64,000 nucleotides of DNA. It comes from Candidatus Poribacteria bacterium. GTDB taxonomy: Bacteria; Poribacteria; WGA-4E; WGA-3G. The stretch covers positions 1-64,000 of the forward strand of contig JAJDWA010000033.1 of the NCBI GenBank assembly GCA_022825825.1. The letters run 5' to 3'. Position numbers and translations under genes: made by a program. Of this stretch, positions 18,300 through 27,999 are shown in pieces. Within the stretch, counting starts at the first letter, position 1. Each line of letters starts with the position of its first letter. The notes below the pieces were generated by a model. The model was not told the DNA's origin. It searched no databases and saw nothing but the letters and a program-made list of their open reading frames with translations.

Positions 18300-19115
18300 A
18301 TGAATTTTGTTAATATGTTTAGAGAATTAAATAGCGGCAAACGCATAGGACGTTTCGCCTTCATCATAATGGTCCTTATCATTGGAGTCGCTTTCAGTGT
18401 ATACGCTGGCAAAGATGACTGCACAAATATAGAGGGCGCAGGTGCTGTCGCTATTAAAGAGGTTGCTAAAGAAGATGTTGGTGTTGCAAACGATTACGAC
18501 GAAGTCGTTGAAGAGGACGATCGCAAAGGTGTTGTCTACCTTGCTTTGATTGGTGGCGATCAACCGAAAGCAAATGCCTGCGGACTTATTCCAAAGAATG
18601 ATGCAGGTCAATGGACAGGTTGGGGTGGTCCCTTAAACTTTGATAACGTCACTATCGGTGAAGGTGGTGGTACCCGAAACCATATCGTTATCGGTGGCAC
18701 CTATTTTGAACGTGGTATCGGCGCACATGCTGTTGGCACTTTTGTTTACGATTTAACAGGAGATAGCTACCGTAAATTTGAGGCGTATGTCGGTATGTCC
18801 GATGAAAAAGACCCAGGAGGCTGCGGTCACGGCGGTAGCAGTGATTTCACTTTTTCTATTGATGGAAAAGAGGCTTTTAAATCTGAACGTCTTACGGGAT
18901 CAGACGGTGGTGAAAATGTTGAAGCGGTCAAGGTCGAATTTGACATTCCCGCAAATGCTAAGGAACTCACAATCGTGATGGGTGATGGCGGAGACGGAAT
19001 TGGCTGCGACCATTCAACTATTGGAGATGCTAAACTCCTCACCGCACAAGCGCTTGCGGTAGAACCCGCTAACAAACTCCCGACAATTTGGGGACATCTG
19101 AAAGCGCGCTATTAA
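18300..19115 (+). CDS. Secreted NPCBM-domain protein 1 with WGxLK tail
   Basis: 271 residues. A long N-terminal signal/anchor (hydrophobic run FAFIIMVLIIGVAFSVYAG, about residues 19-38) implies export. The body (about 75-250) is an NPCBM-type carbohydrate-binding module: FERGIGAHAVGTFVYDL, then FEAYVGMSDEKDPGGCGHGG and ELTIVMGDGGDGIGCDH. Cys residues in the Gly-rich loops may form disulphides. The tail VEPANKLPTIWGHLKARY carries the shared WGxLK pattern. The ribosome site is AGGAG. It is followed 188 nt later by a close paralogue. A glycan-binding role at or outside the cell surface is inferred from the domain. Confidence 0.87.
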   Translation: MNFVNMFRELNSGKRIGRFAFIIMVLIIGVAFSVYAGKDDCTNIEGAGAVAIKEVAKEDVGVANDYDEVVEEDDRKGVVYLALIGGDQPKANACGLIPKNDAGQWTGWGGPLNFDNVTIGEGGGTRNHIVIGGTYFERGIGAHAVGTFVYDLTGDSYRKFEAYVGMSDEKDPGGCGHGGSSDFTFSIDGKEAFKSERLTGSDGGENVEAVKVEFDIPANAKELTIVMGDGGDGIGCDHSTIGDAKLLTAQALAVEPANKLPTIWGHLKARY

Positions 19116-19193
19116 ACATTGTGACATGAGAATGGGTATTACGTATATCTGTTCGTTTTACTTATAGTTGATTTTACAATTAACGGTCCATTT

Positions 19194-19224
19194 CGGTAGG
19201 CATGTTTACAAAGCGCGCCTACCG
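19194..19224. repeat. GTAG/CTAC-ended hairpin repeat
   Basis: CGGTAGGC (19194-19201) pairs with GCCTACCG (19217-19224), 15-nt loop. The loop begins ATGTTT, as in the related longer hairpin at 54149. It lies between the two NPCBM genes. Confidence 0.6.
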
Positions 19225-19303
19225 ACAGGTGTGTACCTATTTTATATTTTACCATATACGCATTAAATTGCGTTTTTATTAAAAACAATGGAGGTTCATA
19301 ACA

Positions 19304-20080
19304 TTGAAACTTACTAATTTATTTGCTTTAAGCATTTTACTAATCGTTGGTCTTGTCTTTAGTGTGTACGCTGGCAAAAGTGATTGCACAAACCTTGAAG
19401 GTGATGGTGCTGTCCCAATTCAAGAGGTTGCAAGTGAAGATGTTGCCGTTGCAAACGATTACGATGAAGTTGTTGAAGAAGATGACCGTGAAGGAGTCGT
19501 TTACCTTGCTTTAATCGGCGGAAGTCAACCGGCACCGAATGGATGTGGTCTTATTCCAAAAAATCCAGCTGGCGAATGGACAGGTTGGGGCGGTCCCCTA
19601 AACTTTGACAACGTCACTATTGGTGAAGGTGCAACTACTCGAAACCATATCGTTATCGGTGGCACCTATTTTGAGCGTGGCATTGGGGCGCATTCCGTTG
19701 GCACTTTTGTTTACGATTTAACCGGGGGTGATTACGTCAGATTTGAGGGATATGCTGGCATGTCTGATGAAAAAGACCCAGGCGGTTGTGGACACGGCGG
19801 CAGTAGTCATTTCATCTTTTCACTTGATGGAACAGAGGTTGTTGCAACCGATACGTTAACAGGTGCTGCGGATGGCGAAAATGTTGAACCGCTAAAGGTT
19901 GAATTTGACATACCCGCAAACGCTAAAGAACTCACAATTGTCATGGGCGATGGCGGCGATGGGTTAGGATGCGATCACTCATCACTCGGTGATGCCAAAC
20001 TCATCACCTCACAAGCAACCGCAGTTGAACCTGCTAACAAACTTCCCACAATTTGGGGTTCTCTGAAAGCACGTTATTAG
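19304..20080 (+). CDS. Secreted NPCBM-domain protein 2 with WGxLK tail
   Basis: 258 residues, starting with TTG; GGAGG is 9 nt upstream and no in-frame ATG exists nearby. Signal peptide MKLTNLFALSILLIVGLVFSVYAG. The body is colinear with the preceding gene (FERGIGAHSVGTFVYDL, GMSDEKDPGGCGHGGS, ELTIVMGDGGDGLGCDH), so this is a tandem duplication. The tail VEPANKLPTIWGSLKARY is almost identical to that of the paralogue. A terminator-like hairpin follows. It probably binds carbohydrate outside the cytoplasm. Confidence 0.87.
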   Translation: MKLTNLFALSILLIVGLVFSVYAGKSDCTNLEGDGAVPIQEVASEDVAVANDYDEVVEEDDREGVVYLALIGGSQPAPNGCGLIPKNPAGEWTGWGGPLNFDNVTIGEGATTRNHIVIGGTYFERGIGAHSVGTFVYDLTGGDYVRFEGYAGMSDEKDPGGCGHGGSSHFIFSLDGTEVVATDTLTGAADGENVEPLKVEFDIPANAKELTIVMGDGGDGLGCDHSSLGDAKLITSQATAVEPANKLPTIWGSLKARY

Positions 20081-20149
20081 GTTTTTAATGTGTAAGGGCA
20101 GGTCTTCAGATTTGCCCATTTTCTAAACTTTATTTACGGAACATGCATA

Positions 20150-20200
20150 AGTCTGATTTAGTCAATTGCATCGCGCATTGGCTGAATCAGACTTTTTATT
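20150..20200 (+). terminator. Terminator hairpin after the NPCBM pair
   Basis: AGTCTGATT (from 20150) pairs with AATCAGACT (to 20193) in a long imperfect stem, followed by TTTTATT. Bases 20081-20409 otherwise hold only a small minus-strand ORF (20234-20368). Confidence 0.7.
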
Positions 20201-20233
20201 GTAAATTCACTATAATCCTTATAAATGAAACTT

Positions 20234-20368
20234 CTAATCTTCTGAACGGTGTTTTCCCTTCTGATGTTCCTTATTATAACGTTTTCTGGTATATATGATG
20301 GACCAAATCGCAACACTAATGCCCATTATTGCAGCGACTGAACCTATGATTATAATTGCTATAGTCAT
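20234..20368 (-). CDS. Small single-span membrane protein (44 aa)
   Basis: ATG at 20368 with GAGGAT about 7 nt upstream. The product starts MTIAIIIIGSVAAIMG, continues hydrophobic to about residue 25, then becomes strongly basic (YTRKRYNKEHQKGKHRSED), the usual order for a single-span protein with a cytoplasmic tail. It lies 41 nt downstream of the restriction enzyme gene on the same strand and may be co-transcribed. No family recognised. Support comes from the ribosome site and the amino-acid pattern only. Confidence 0.5.
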   Translation of the reverse strand: MTIAIIIIGSVAAIMGISVAIWSIIYTRKRYNKEHQKGKHRSED

Positions 20369-20409
20369 TTGAATAATCCTCATTCGACAACTAATATGAG
20401 GTGCCAACT

Positions 20410-23400
20410 TTATTGTAACGCAGGCAACCCCCCAACAATATCCACCGTCTCCAAACTCACTGAGATCACCTGTCCAATCAACTTGACGATATACTCCGGA
20501 TCCTCCGCACGATTCGGATCGTTGACGATGCCGCTGCGCTTATCAGTTTTTACACAGGACTGATTGATAACCCATTCCAACGCGGAACGCGTGCCAAGCC
20601 GATAGTCAAGTGCCTTTGCGGGGATACCGTCAATTGTTAGAAAATCGTTATAGACGAGAGAGGTTTTGTCTTTGGCAAGCTTCATCTTCTCAACACGCCA
20701 ATTGAGCGGCACATTTGGGTTTTGGATTAACTTCAGTTGATCATATTCGGGTTGGGATTCGTAGTTGACGTGTATGTCTGCTAACCGCGCGCCTGCGTTG
20801 GCAAATGCCCAGAAATCTGGTGCAAACGGGATATGCGGCAGATCACGCTTGAGATTCGCCTCGTATTTTTGGCGATACTCTGGATGATGCAAGATGCCGT
20901 AGGTATAGTGGAAGATGTCCCATTTACTGATAGAGTCGTCTTTGTAGTGCGCGCGGAACTGTGCCAATGCCCAATCGGTGATGTTCTCTTTTCGGTTTGT
21001 ACCGTCTTCGTCATAAGTGTAGAAGGGAAAGCATTGGGTACCACAACCTGAACCAACAAATTTACGATCAGTTAGTTGGTGACTCATTAAGATCATAAAT
21101 GGCTTTTCAGACCCTTTATCTGTCAGACAAATTACCAGATTCTCTTTCTCTGTTTTTGTCGTAGGAAAGATAGACGAAAAGATTGACACAACATCGTTCA
21201 TAGTTTGATCAAAATAGAGATGTGATTTAGTAAATGGGCGATAAAGGGTTGTCCTTACCTTATTTTCATTATATTCTGTCGTTTTTCCTCGCTTCAATTT
21301 TGCCTTTAAATCTCGACTCCATTTGATTTTTGTGTTATCCGACACTACAAAATCATCCAGATTAATATCTCTATTTGTCCGTTGTCCCCACCGAATAAGT
21401 TCGATGTTATAATTTTGGATGATTTTTTGCATATTCTGACTAAGTTTCGTGCGATTGAAGTTATAAGCCCATGCATCACGGCCAGTGCTGATACCTGTAC
21501 TATACGTCTGAAAAATTACATCCTCATTCATTTCCTTAACTTCATTTGTTTCTTTACTACCCATTGCAATAAAGGAATGAAACTCGGAGTGGAGTCCTTC
21601 GGTAAGCCATGTATGTCGTGCATCTGGTTGAATCGGTTGCCACTCTATACCGCCTAAATGTTGACGTTCATTGAGAAAGTCAAATTTCTGTTTTTTGTTC
21701 CACAGGTCATCGGTGCGATAGTAAAAGAGGCGGGGTGCCTCTGATGAATTCTGCTTTTTCTTGACAAATAGGGTGATACTCACGCCTACCCGAATCCCGA
21801 ATACATTGGCATCGGAGACCTTCAGTCCCTTCCGCGCATTTCCGCCTAAATCAATGACATATATGGCATCACAATCTTCCGCGAGATGTTTTCGCATGCC
21901 ATCAAACGCCACACCATCAAAAAAGGTATTATTTGTTACAAAAGCGACAATCCCTTCTTCCTCAATCCTATCTAATCCCCAGCGAATCGCTTTGACATAC
22001 GGATCATAAAGTGCAGTTCTCAGTCGCGCTTTGGAGTCTTTTACATACGTATCCTTAATCCGCTTGTCCATCGTCTCATATTTGCGGTTTTTGTTGTTGT
22101 CGTTCTCATTCACCTGTCCCATATTGTAGGGTGGATTGCCGATAACCACAAACATCGGTGTCTTTTTCTGCTTTTCAACGCGAGCGGTATTTTCAGGCGC
22201 GAATAGGGACATCTGCCGTTCCTCTGCCATTTCAAACGTATCTACTAAACATAACCCTTGGTAAGGCACATATCGGTTCGTGGTAGTGAAAAACTGATGT
22301 TCTATGTTCAGACTGGCGATGTAGTAGGGCAGGAGCATCACCTCATTACACTGGAGTTCGGGAGGATCCGCCGTGTATTTTCGCGCGAGTGAAATCGAAT
22401 CCAGTTCCTGCATAATGCGGACAATAAAGTTGCCAGTACCAACAAACGGGTCAATGATATGCACACCACTATCGGACATAGAACGCCCGAATTCTGTCTG
22501 CAAGATATGTTCAACGCTTTTCACCATGAAATCCACAATCGGTTGCGGTGTGTAGACGATGCCGTGCGTATCCGCAACCTTCACAGAAAAACCTTGAAAA
22601 AACTGCTCATAAACGGTGTTGAGAAACCCCTGTTTCTGTGAGAAGTCGGTAATTGTGCTGGCGGTCCGTTCAATCGCAACATAAAACGGGTCTAAACTTT
22701 GCAGAAACGCGTTGCGGTCGAACGTCTGTGACGTGAGCGCGTCAATGACGTTCTCAATTTCGCGGGCGATGATATTTCGGCGCGTAAAGTCGCGATTGTT
22801 AAAAACAGTACGGAAAATTCGTTCGGTTAACAAGTGCTGAATCAGCATCTCTTCTACCGCATCGATAGAGAGGTTCGGGTTGATGGAGGTTTGGCACTGT
22901 TGGTGGAATTTGGAGAACGCGTCATGAAAATGTGGATTGTTTTGACGTTCAGTTTCAATTAACGCCGCCAGTTGTTCACCGAGTTCGGGGACAATCTCTC
23001 TGAATTCGGCAACTGCGGTATGCCATGCCGTGATGTTCGCCTCTTGATATGCAAAAAATGTCTGTAGCACACGGACAAGGTTTGTCGGTTCAGTGATGTC
23101 AAGGTCAAGCTGTAGCTGCGCATTTTGATAGAGCAGTGCATGTGTCGGAGATTGCACAACGATATTTTTGGAGGGGTAGCCTGCGGCAAATTTCTTGGCG
23201 GCTTCAATGTGCAGGTCGTCCTGTGTATCCTTCGCTTCCCAATAACCGTGTGGTAACCCGTAAACGTCAACCACCTCCCCATCAGGGGTGATACGTTTCT
23301 GTTCCGGTGTGTGAAGTGTCTTTTCGCAAAGGAGTGTTAGGTTAGATTGTCCGCAATAGTGCTGCAGTAGGCTTTGGAATGCGGCACGTACCGTGCCTTC

Positions 23401-23490
23401 GTTTTGTTCACCGAGTTGCGCGTATTTTTCGAGTTCAACGTAGTAGTTCTTTATCGGTTTATGCGTGGGTTTGATATTGAGTTGTGGCAT
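20410..23490 (-). CDS. Single-chain restriction-modification enzyme, type ISP-like (N6-adenine methyltransferase)
   Basis: 1026 residues. The N-terminal region (about 60-150) has a nuclease-like pattern with Asp then GYWEAKDT (ExK), consistent with a PD-(D/E)xK Mrr-like fold. The methyltransferase domain follows: motif I VHIIDPFVGTGNFI and motif IV VIGNPPYNMGQ, typical of gamma-class adenine methyltransferases. The C-terminal part resembles the target recognition domain of type ISP enzymes (LLaBIII-like), including FVGSGCGTQCFPFY. The central helicase of true type ISP enzymes (about 1500-1600 residues) is absent, so this is more like a type IIG arrangement. A PIN-type toxin-antitoxin candidate lies just upstream. 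Confidence 0.87.
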   Translation of the reverse strand: MPQLNIKPTHKPIKNYYVELEKYAQLGEQNEGTVRAAFQSLLQHYCGQSNLTLLCEKTLHTPEQKRITPDGEVVDVYGLPHGYWEAKDTQDDLHIEAAKKFAAGYPSKNIVVQSPTHALLYQNAQLQLDLDITEPTNLVRVLQTFFAYQEANITAWHTAVAEFREIVPELGEQLAALIETERQNNPHFHDAFSKFHQQCQTSINPNLSIDAVEEMLIQHLLTERIFRTVFNNRDFTRRNIIAREIENVIDALTSQTFDRNAFLQSLDPFYVAIERTASTITDFSQKQGFLNTVYEQFFQGFSVKVADTHGIVYTPQPIVDFMVKSVEHILQTEFGRSMSDSGVHIIDPFVGTGNFIVRIMQELDSISLARKYTADPPELQCNEVMLLPYYIASLNIEHQFFTTTNRYVPYQGLCLVDTFEMAEERQMSLFAPENTARVEKQKKTPMFVVIGNPPYNMGQVNENDNNKNRKYETMDKRIKDTYVKDSKARLRTALYDPYVKAIRWGLDRIEEEGIVAFVTNNTFFDGVAFDGMRKHLAEDCDAIYVIDLGGNARKGLKVSDANVFGIRVGVSITLFVKKKQNSSEAPRLFYYRTDDLWNKKQKFDFLNERQHLGGIEWQPIQPDARHTWLTEGLHSEFHSFIAMGSKETNEVKEMNEDVIFQTYSTGISTGRDAWAYNFNRTKLSQNMQKIIQNYNIELIRWGQRTNRDINLDDFVVSDNTKIKWSRDLKAKLKRGKTTEYNENKVRTTLYRPFTKSHLYFDQTMNDVVSIFSSIFPTTKTEKENLVICLTDKGSEKPFMILMSHQLTDRKFVGSGCGTQCFPFYTYDEDGTNRKENITDWALAQFRAHYKDDSISKWDIFHYTYGILHHPEYRQKYEANLKRDLPHIPFAPDFWAFANAGARLADIHVNYESQPEYDQLKLIQNPNVPLNWRVEKMKLAKDKTSLVYNDFLTIDGIPAKALDYRLGTRSALEWVINQSCVKTDKRSGIVNDPNRAEDPEYIVKLIGQVISVSLETVDIVGGLPALQ

Positions 23491-23571
23491 GGTGGTTATC
23501 AGTTTTCAGATGTCAGAACCTGATAAAACAAAACCCAAGGCACCAGCGGTGCGAAAGGTGTCCAGTCCTGT

Positions 23572-24342
23572 TCATTCTCCTTGCAACAGTGCTGCGATGT
23601 CCTCTGGCATCTTAACCTCATTTTTTGTCTCAAAATCTTCAACGCTTCCATAGTCGTTCTGAAAGGAAGCGACGATATCAAATCCTTTTTCCTTAGCAGT
23701 CATTAGGTCTGCTTTGGCGCGCTCCCATTCTTTTAGGTGCAACCACACGACACCGCGCTTGTAATAGGCATTGGCATAATTAGGTTTCAGTTTTAGTGCC
23801 GCACTATAGTCTCCGATGGCTTTAGTATGCTTACCGATGTAACTGTAGGCAGTGCCGCGTCGGACGTAATCTTCGACTATTTTTGGATTGAAGGTCAAGC
23901 TTGCAGTGTAAAATTTAATGTATTCTTTAGCCTCCTCCGCATTTTTGATTAGTCCGCGAGGCGGGCCGCCATTCCGATCTTGACAGATAAGGACAAAACC
24001 CCACACACCAGCAGCTCCGAGTTTATTAACAAGGGCTCGACTCCCGATTTCATAAATCTCAATATCGGTCATTTTTCGGATTTCACTTTGAGGTGCAGTG
24101 AACCTTTCGGCGCGTGCACGTTCTTCTGCTTCTCTTAGCGGACGCATCTCTTGAATCTCTTTAACGATGGTCTCAACATCGGGTTCATTCGCCAACAATT
24201 TATGCCGATCAACGGAGTAATCACCTTTACCGGGCCGGATCTGTCGAATAAACCGTGGCACCTGGGAGGCACCGAGTTTATCGGTAAGGATTTTAACACC
24301 TAATTCATAAAGCTCATTGTCTGTCATTTCAAGTGTATTCAT
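23572..24342 (-). CDS. TPR protein with duplicated N-terminal module, putative antitoxin
   Basis: 256 residues. The N-terminal part contains two copies of a short module: MTDNELYELGVKILTDKLGA (residue about 6) and MTDIEIYEIGSRALVNKLGA (about 90). The first is followed by RFIRQIRPGKGDYSVDRH and VETIVKEIQEMR. I recall this module as a small stand-alone protein in cyanobacteria, but it has no name I can give. Residues about 150-230 form TPR repeats (AIGDYSAALKLKPNYANAYYKRG). It overlaps the upstream PIN gene by 14 nt, which suggests a toxin-antitoxin relation; this is inference. Confidence 0.75.
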   Translation of the reverse strand: MNTLEMTDNELYELGVKILTDKLGASQVPRFIRQIRPGKGDYSVDRHKLLANEPDVETIVKEIQEMRPLREAEERARAERFTAPQSEIRKMTDIEIYEIGSRALVNKLGAAGVWGFVLICQDRNGGPPRGLIKNAEEAKEYIKFYTASLTFNPKIVEDYVRRGTAYSYIGKHTKAIGDYSAALKLKPNYANAYYKRGVVWLHLKEWERAKADLMTAKEKGFDIVASFQNDYGSVEDFETKNEVKMPEDIAALLQGE

Positions 24343-24805
24343 TTCTTATTATCTCCTGAAACCATATATAAGGATTTTCAACTCTGACGCGAAGTTGCAC
24401 GTTATAACGTTTTGCCATTTTGAGTAGCCTATCATCAGTTGTCAAAAAAACATCAACTGAACCGCTCTCAGCACAAGCGAGATGTAAAGCATCCAATTTT
24501 TTAAAGCCCAAAGTTTCAAGCTGCTTGCACCTCAATATTTCACTTGCTTCAACGGAAACAGTTTGGTGCGCGTCAGTTATTAAATCTTCAATCTGTAAGC
24601 GTTGGTCCAAGTCAGAGATTTGCCCTACTTCATCCACCAAAGCATCACTGGAAATCCAATGCCAGTGTCCGGAACGAATCTGAGCAAGGATTCGTCTGAT
24701 AAATTCAGTTTCTTGATAGATTCGGATTTGCATTTGGTCATCAAAAGAACGACTCAAACAACAAGTATCAAGATAAATTTTCAAAGATTTGCGGTCAGTT
24801 TGCAC
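24329..24805 (-). CDS. PIN-domain ribonuclease, putative toxin
   Basis: 158 residues. Conserved acidic residues of the PIN fold are visible: D13 in IYLDTCCLSRS, Glu in ALVDEVGQ, Asp in KLDALHLACAES, and the Asp pair in LTTDDRLL. PIN proteins cut RNA in a metal-dependent way and often act as VapC-type toxins. The start is uncertain: the first usable codon is GTG at 24805. It overlaps the next gene by 14 nt, with the toxin gene first, the reverse of the usual VapBC order. Confidence 0.82.
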   Translation of the reverse strand: MQTDRKSLKIYLDTCCLSRSFDDQMQIRIYQETEFIRRILAQIRSGHWHWISSDALVDEVGQISDLDQRLQIEDLITDAHQTVSVEASEILRCKQLETLGFKKLDALHLACAESGSVDVFLTTDDRLLKMAKRYNVQLRVRVENPYIWFQEIIRNEYT

Positions 24806-24901
24806 GTGTGCCTCAAGACTCCGTATAACTATAACGGTGAGTTCGGGATAAGTCTAATTCATCTTTTATTGTCCGCTTTCCCTCTCAAATAAGCGGATTT
24901 T

Positions 24902-24958
24902 CCCTCGCTTGCTATTCTTACCCCCGCTTGCGGGGGTTGGGGGGGATAAAGGGGGTAG
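24902..24958 (+). repeat. G-rich dispersed repeat, copy 1
   Basis: About 57 bp: CCCTCGCTTGCTATTCTTA, a perfect hairpin CCCCCGC-TT-GCGGGGG (24921-24936), then runs of G separated by TT and ATAAA, which could fold as a G-quadruplex. An inverted copy is at 43972-44040. The rest of 24806-25206 holds the aconitase promoter and no gene. Confidence 0.65.
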
Positions 24959-25137
24959 AAACGTTTGTGGACCCGATTCCAACATAGATCAAAGTTTAAT
25001 CGAACTCACATTATATTTATATTGTGAAAATAATTGTATCATATCTTGTGTTGGATTGCAAGTAATTCGGACAAAAGGGGTGTGTCCATATTTTGTCAAT
25101 TCTGAAAATCCTGGTTCAGACAAAATCCATAAAACAA

Positions 25138-25166
25138 TTGAATTCCAATGCCTGTTATGGTAAAAT
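25138..25166 (+). promoter_or_regulatory. Sigma-70-type promoter of acnA
   Basis: TTGAAT (25138-25143), 17-nt spacer, TAAAAT (25161-25166). The expected start is near 25173, about 34 nt upstream of the acnA ATG. Confidence 0.65.
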
Positions 25167-25206
25167 AACTTAAAAAATATAGACTAATACGAAGGAGTTT
25201 TTGCAA

Positions 25207-27876
25207 ATGCCCCACCCCACTCACAATCTATTTAATACACACCGAACCCTTGAAAGCGAAGGGGTTGAGTGCGCCTACTATTCGCTTCCTGCCTTAGCAG
25301 AAGCAGGTAAAGGTTCAATTGAAGCCTTGCCTGTTAGTATTCGCATTCTACTTGAATCGCTACTACGGAATTATGATGGACATCAGATTACCGAACAGGA
25401 CGTTGTCAACTTAGCGAATTGGGATGCACATTCCCCGAAGGCAGCGGAAATTCCGTTTAAGCCTGCGCGCGTGGTAGCACAAGATTTCACAGGCGTACCA
25501 CTTGTTGTTGATATTGCTGCGATGCGGTCTGCTGTTGCAGAACTCGGTGGCGATGCGCAAATGATTGAACCGCTCGTACCTGTTGATTTAGTGATTGATC
25601 ACTCTATCCAAGTTGATGCTTACGGCACAGAGAACGCTTTTCAATTTAACACCCGCAGAGAGTTTGAACGTAACAAGGAACGTTACGAATTTCTGAAATG
25701 GGGGCAGCAGGCGTTTGAAAAGTTCAATATCATTCCCCCATCTATCGGCATAGTGCATCAGGTGAATTTGGAATATCTTGCACAGGTCGTAATGGCAGAA
25801 GAATCGGTTGCTTATCCTGATACTGTTGTCGGTACAGATTCACATACCACCATGATTAACGGATTGGGCATTGTCGGTTGGGGCGTTGGTGGTATTGAGG
25901 CAGAAGCGGCGATGCTGGGGCAACCAGTATACATTTTGACTCCTGAAGTGCTTGGTGTTCACATGAAAGGCGAACTCCAAGAAGGCGTAACCGCAACGGA
26001 TTTGGTGTTGACTGTGACACAACGTCTCAGAGCAGCAGCAGTTGTCGGTAAATTCGTTGAATTTTTTGGTGAAGGTGTGGAAGCACTTGCACTGCCTGAC
26101 CGGGCAACGCTTTCTAACATGTGTCCCGAATATGGTGCAACGATAGGATTTTTTCCACCCGATGCTGAGACGATGAATTACCTCCGTCTCACCGGTCGAG
26201 ACGAAACACATATTGACTTTGTGGAAACGTATCTCAAAGCACAAGGATTGTTCGGTATTCCGCGCCTCGGAGAAGTTGAATACTCCGATGTGTTGGAAAT
26301 TGATCTCAGCGATATTGAACCGAGTATTGCCGGGCCAAAACGACCACAAGACCGAATCGCCTTGTCAGATGTCAAAGACACCTTTAATGAACTCCTTACG
26401 AAACCCATAGCAGAAGATGGTTTTGGTGTAACAGAAAGGGCAAGCGATGGCAATATCACTCACGGGGCGGTCGTTATTTCAGCAATTACAAGTTGCACAA
26501 ATACAAGCAACCCTTCCGTAATGATTGGTGCAGGCCTACTCGCCAAAAAAGCGGTTGAAAAAGGCTTACGCGTTCCCGATTATGTCAAAACAAGTTTAGC
26601 GCCAGGTTCGCGCGTCGTAACGGAATATTTGCGGAACACTGGATTGTTGCCCTATTTAGAGAAGTTAGGATATAACGTAGTAGGTTATGGCTGCACAACC
26701 TGTATCGGTAACAGCGGACCGCTAAACGAAGTTGTTCAAGAGGCAATTGACGCAGAAAACCTCGTAACTGCCAGCGTTTTGAGTGGAAATAGAAATTTTG
26801 AAGCACGTGTGCATCCAGAGATAAAAGCCAATTTCCTGATGTCACCTCCACTTGTCGTTGCATACGGCCTTGCAGGACGAATTGATATTGACCTCGCTAC
26901 AGAACCTATTGGGCATAATGATGCTGGTGAGGCAGTTTATCTGCGGGATATTTGGCCCACACGCCAAGAAATTGCTGATATGGTTGGCGCAGCGGTTGAC
27001 CGAAAGACGTTTAAGGAGATGTACGAATCGATCGGTAATCAGGCGCCGGAATGGGAAGAACTTGCAGGCGCAACTGGTGTGCTTTATCCGTGGAACGAAA
27101 GAAGCACCTATATTCAGCATCCCCCCTTCTTTGAAGGTTTTTCACGTGAACCCGCACAGATTTCGGATATCGTTGATGCGCGCATCCTCGGTATTTTCGG
27201 AGATTCTGTTACTACCGACCACATCTCTCCCGCAGGTGCAATCGCAGCAGCGAGTCCTGCAGGCAGTTATTTACAGGAACGTGGTGTTGAAACGCGAGAT
27301 TTCAATACCTACGGCGCAAGGCGCGGCAATGATCGTGTGATGAGTCGTGGCACGTTTGCAAACCGCCGTGTCCGAAATTTAATGACGCCTGATGTTGAAG
27401 GCGGATGGACGCTTCAGTATCCTGAAGGGACACAGACAACTATTTACGAAGCAGCCCTCCACTACAGCGAAAATGAAGTGCCTACAGTTATTTTTGCTGG
27501 TCAGGATTACGGTATGGGAAGTTCACGGGATTGGGCAGCGAAGGGACCGAAACTGCTTGGTGTCAAGGCGGTTGTTGTCCAAAGTTATGAACGAATCCAC
27601 CGTAGCAATCTTATCGGTATGGGTATTTTACCATTGCAATTCAAGGATGGGGAAAATGCACAGACACTCAATCTTGACGGGAGTGAGATTATCAGTATTA
27701 CAGGATTTGCTGATGATCTACAGCCGGGTCAAACTGCAACAATGAAAATCGTCCGAGCAAACGGTGAAACGCACATAACGGAATTGCTTATCCGAATTGA
27801 TTCGCCTATAGAGGTGGAATACTATAAAAATGGCGGTATTCTGGATTATGTGATTCGGAATTTCTTGGATGTATAA
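25207..27876 (+). CDS. acnA: Aconitate hydratase A
   Basis: 889 residues, AcnA/IRP1-type organisation and length. It interconverts citrate and isocitrate in the TCA cycle. The three [4Fe-4S] ligands are visible: C430 in [10 protein letters not shown], and C496 and C499 in [14 protein letters not shown]. The C-terminal swivel domain has [16 protein letters not shown] and [11 protein letters not shown]. The ATG at 25207 has GAAGGAG 9 nt upstream; an in-frame TTG two codons earlier is less likely. It is preceded by its own promoter. No other TCA gene is adjacent. Confidence 0.96.
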   Translation: MPHPTHNLFNTHRTLESEGVECAYYSLPALAEAGKGSIEALPVSIRILLESLLRNYDGHQITEQDVVNLANWDAHSPKAAEIPFKPARVVAQDFTGVPLVVDIAAMRSAVAELGGDAQMIEPLVPVDLVIDHSIQVDAYGTENAFQFNTRREFERNKERYEFLKWGQQAFEKFNIIPPSIGIVHQVNLEYLAQVVMAEESVAYPDTVVGTDSHTTMINGLGIVGWGVGGIEAEAAMLGQPVYILTPEVLGVHMKGELQEGVTATDLVLTVTQRLRAAAVVGKFVEFFGEGVEALALPDRATLSNMCPEYGATIGFFPPDAETMNYLRLTGRDETHIDFVETYLKAQGLFGIPRLGEVEYSDVLEIDLSDIEPSIAGPKRPQDRIALSDVKDTFNELLTKPIAEDGFGVTERASDGNITHGAVVISAITSCTNTSNPSVMIGAGLLAKKAVEKGLRVPDYVKTSLAPGSRVVTEYLRNTGLLPYLEKLGYNVVGYGCTTCIGNSGPLNEVVQEAIDAENLVTASVLSGNRNFEARVHPEIKANFLMSPPLVVAYGLAGRIDIDLATEPIGHNDAGEAVYLRDIWPTRQEIADMVGAAVDRKTFKEMYESIGNQAPEWEELAGATGVLYPWNERSTYIQHPPFFEGFSREPAQISDIVDARILGIFGDSVTTDHISPAGAIAAASPAGSYLQERGVETRDFNTYGARRGNDRVMSRGTFANRRVRNLMTPDVEGGWTLQYPEGTQTTIYEAALHYSENEVPTVIFAGQDYGMGSSRDWAAKGPKLLGVKAVVVQSYERIHRSNLIGMGILPLQFKDGENAQTLNLDGSEIISITGFADDLQPGQTATMKIVRANGETHITELLIRIDSPIEVEYYKNGGILDYVIRNFLDV

Positions 27877-27904
27877 ACTGTCAACAGTGAAGGATATTTT
27901 GAAC

Positions 27905-27997
27905 ATGGCAGAAACAATTGAAACTTTAGCCAAAAGATTAGATCGATTGGAAAAAACGTTAGAAAAAGTAATTTTACAACTTTCTTGTCTCAAATAA
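27905..27997 (+). CDS. 30-residue coiled-coil micro-ORF
   Basis: ATG at 27905 with GAAGGAT about 11 nt upstream. The product is a regular heptad peptide (LAKRLDRLEKTLEKVILQL), matching leucine-zipper spacing. Its stop lies 2 nt before the ATG of the lipoprotein gene, so it may be translated as an upstream partner or act as a leader peptide. It starts 28 nt after acnA. Too short for family assignment. Confidence 0.45.
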   Translation: MAETIETLAKRLDRLEKTLEKVILQLSCLK

Positions 27998-27999
27998 AA

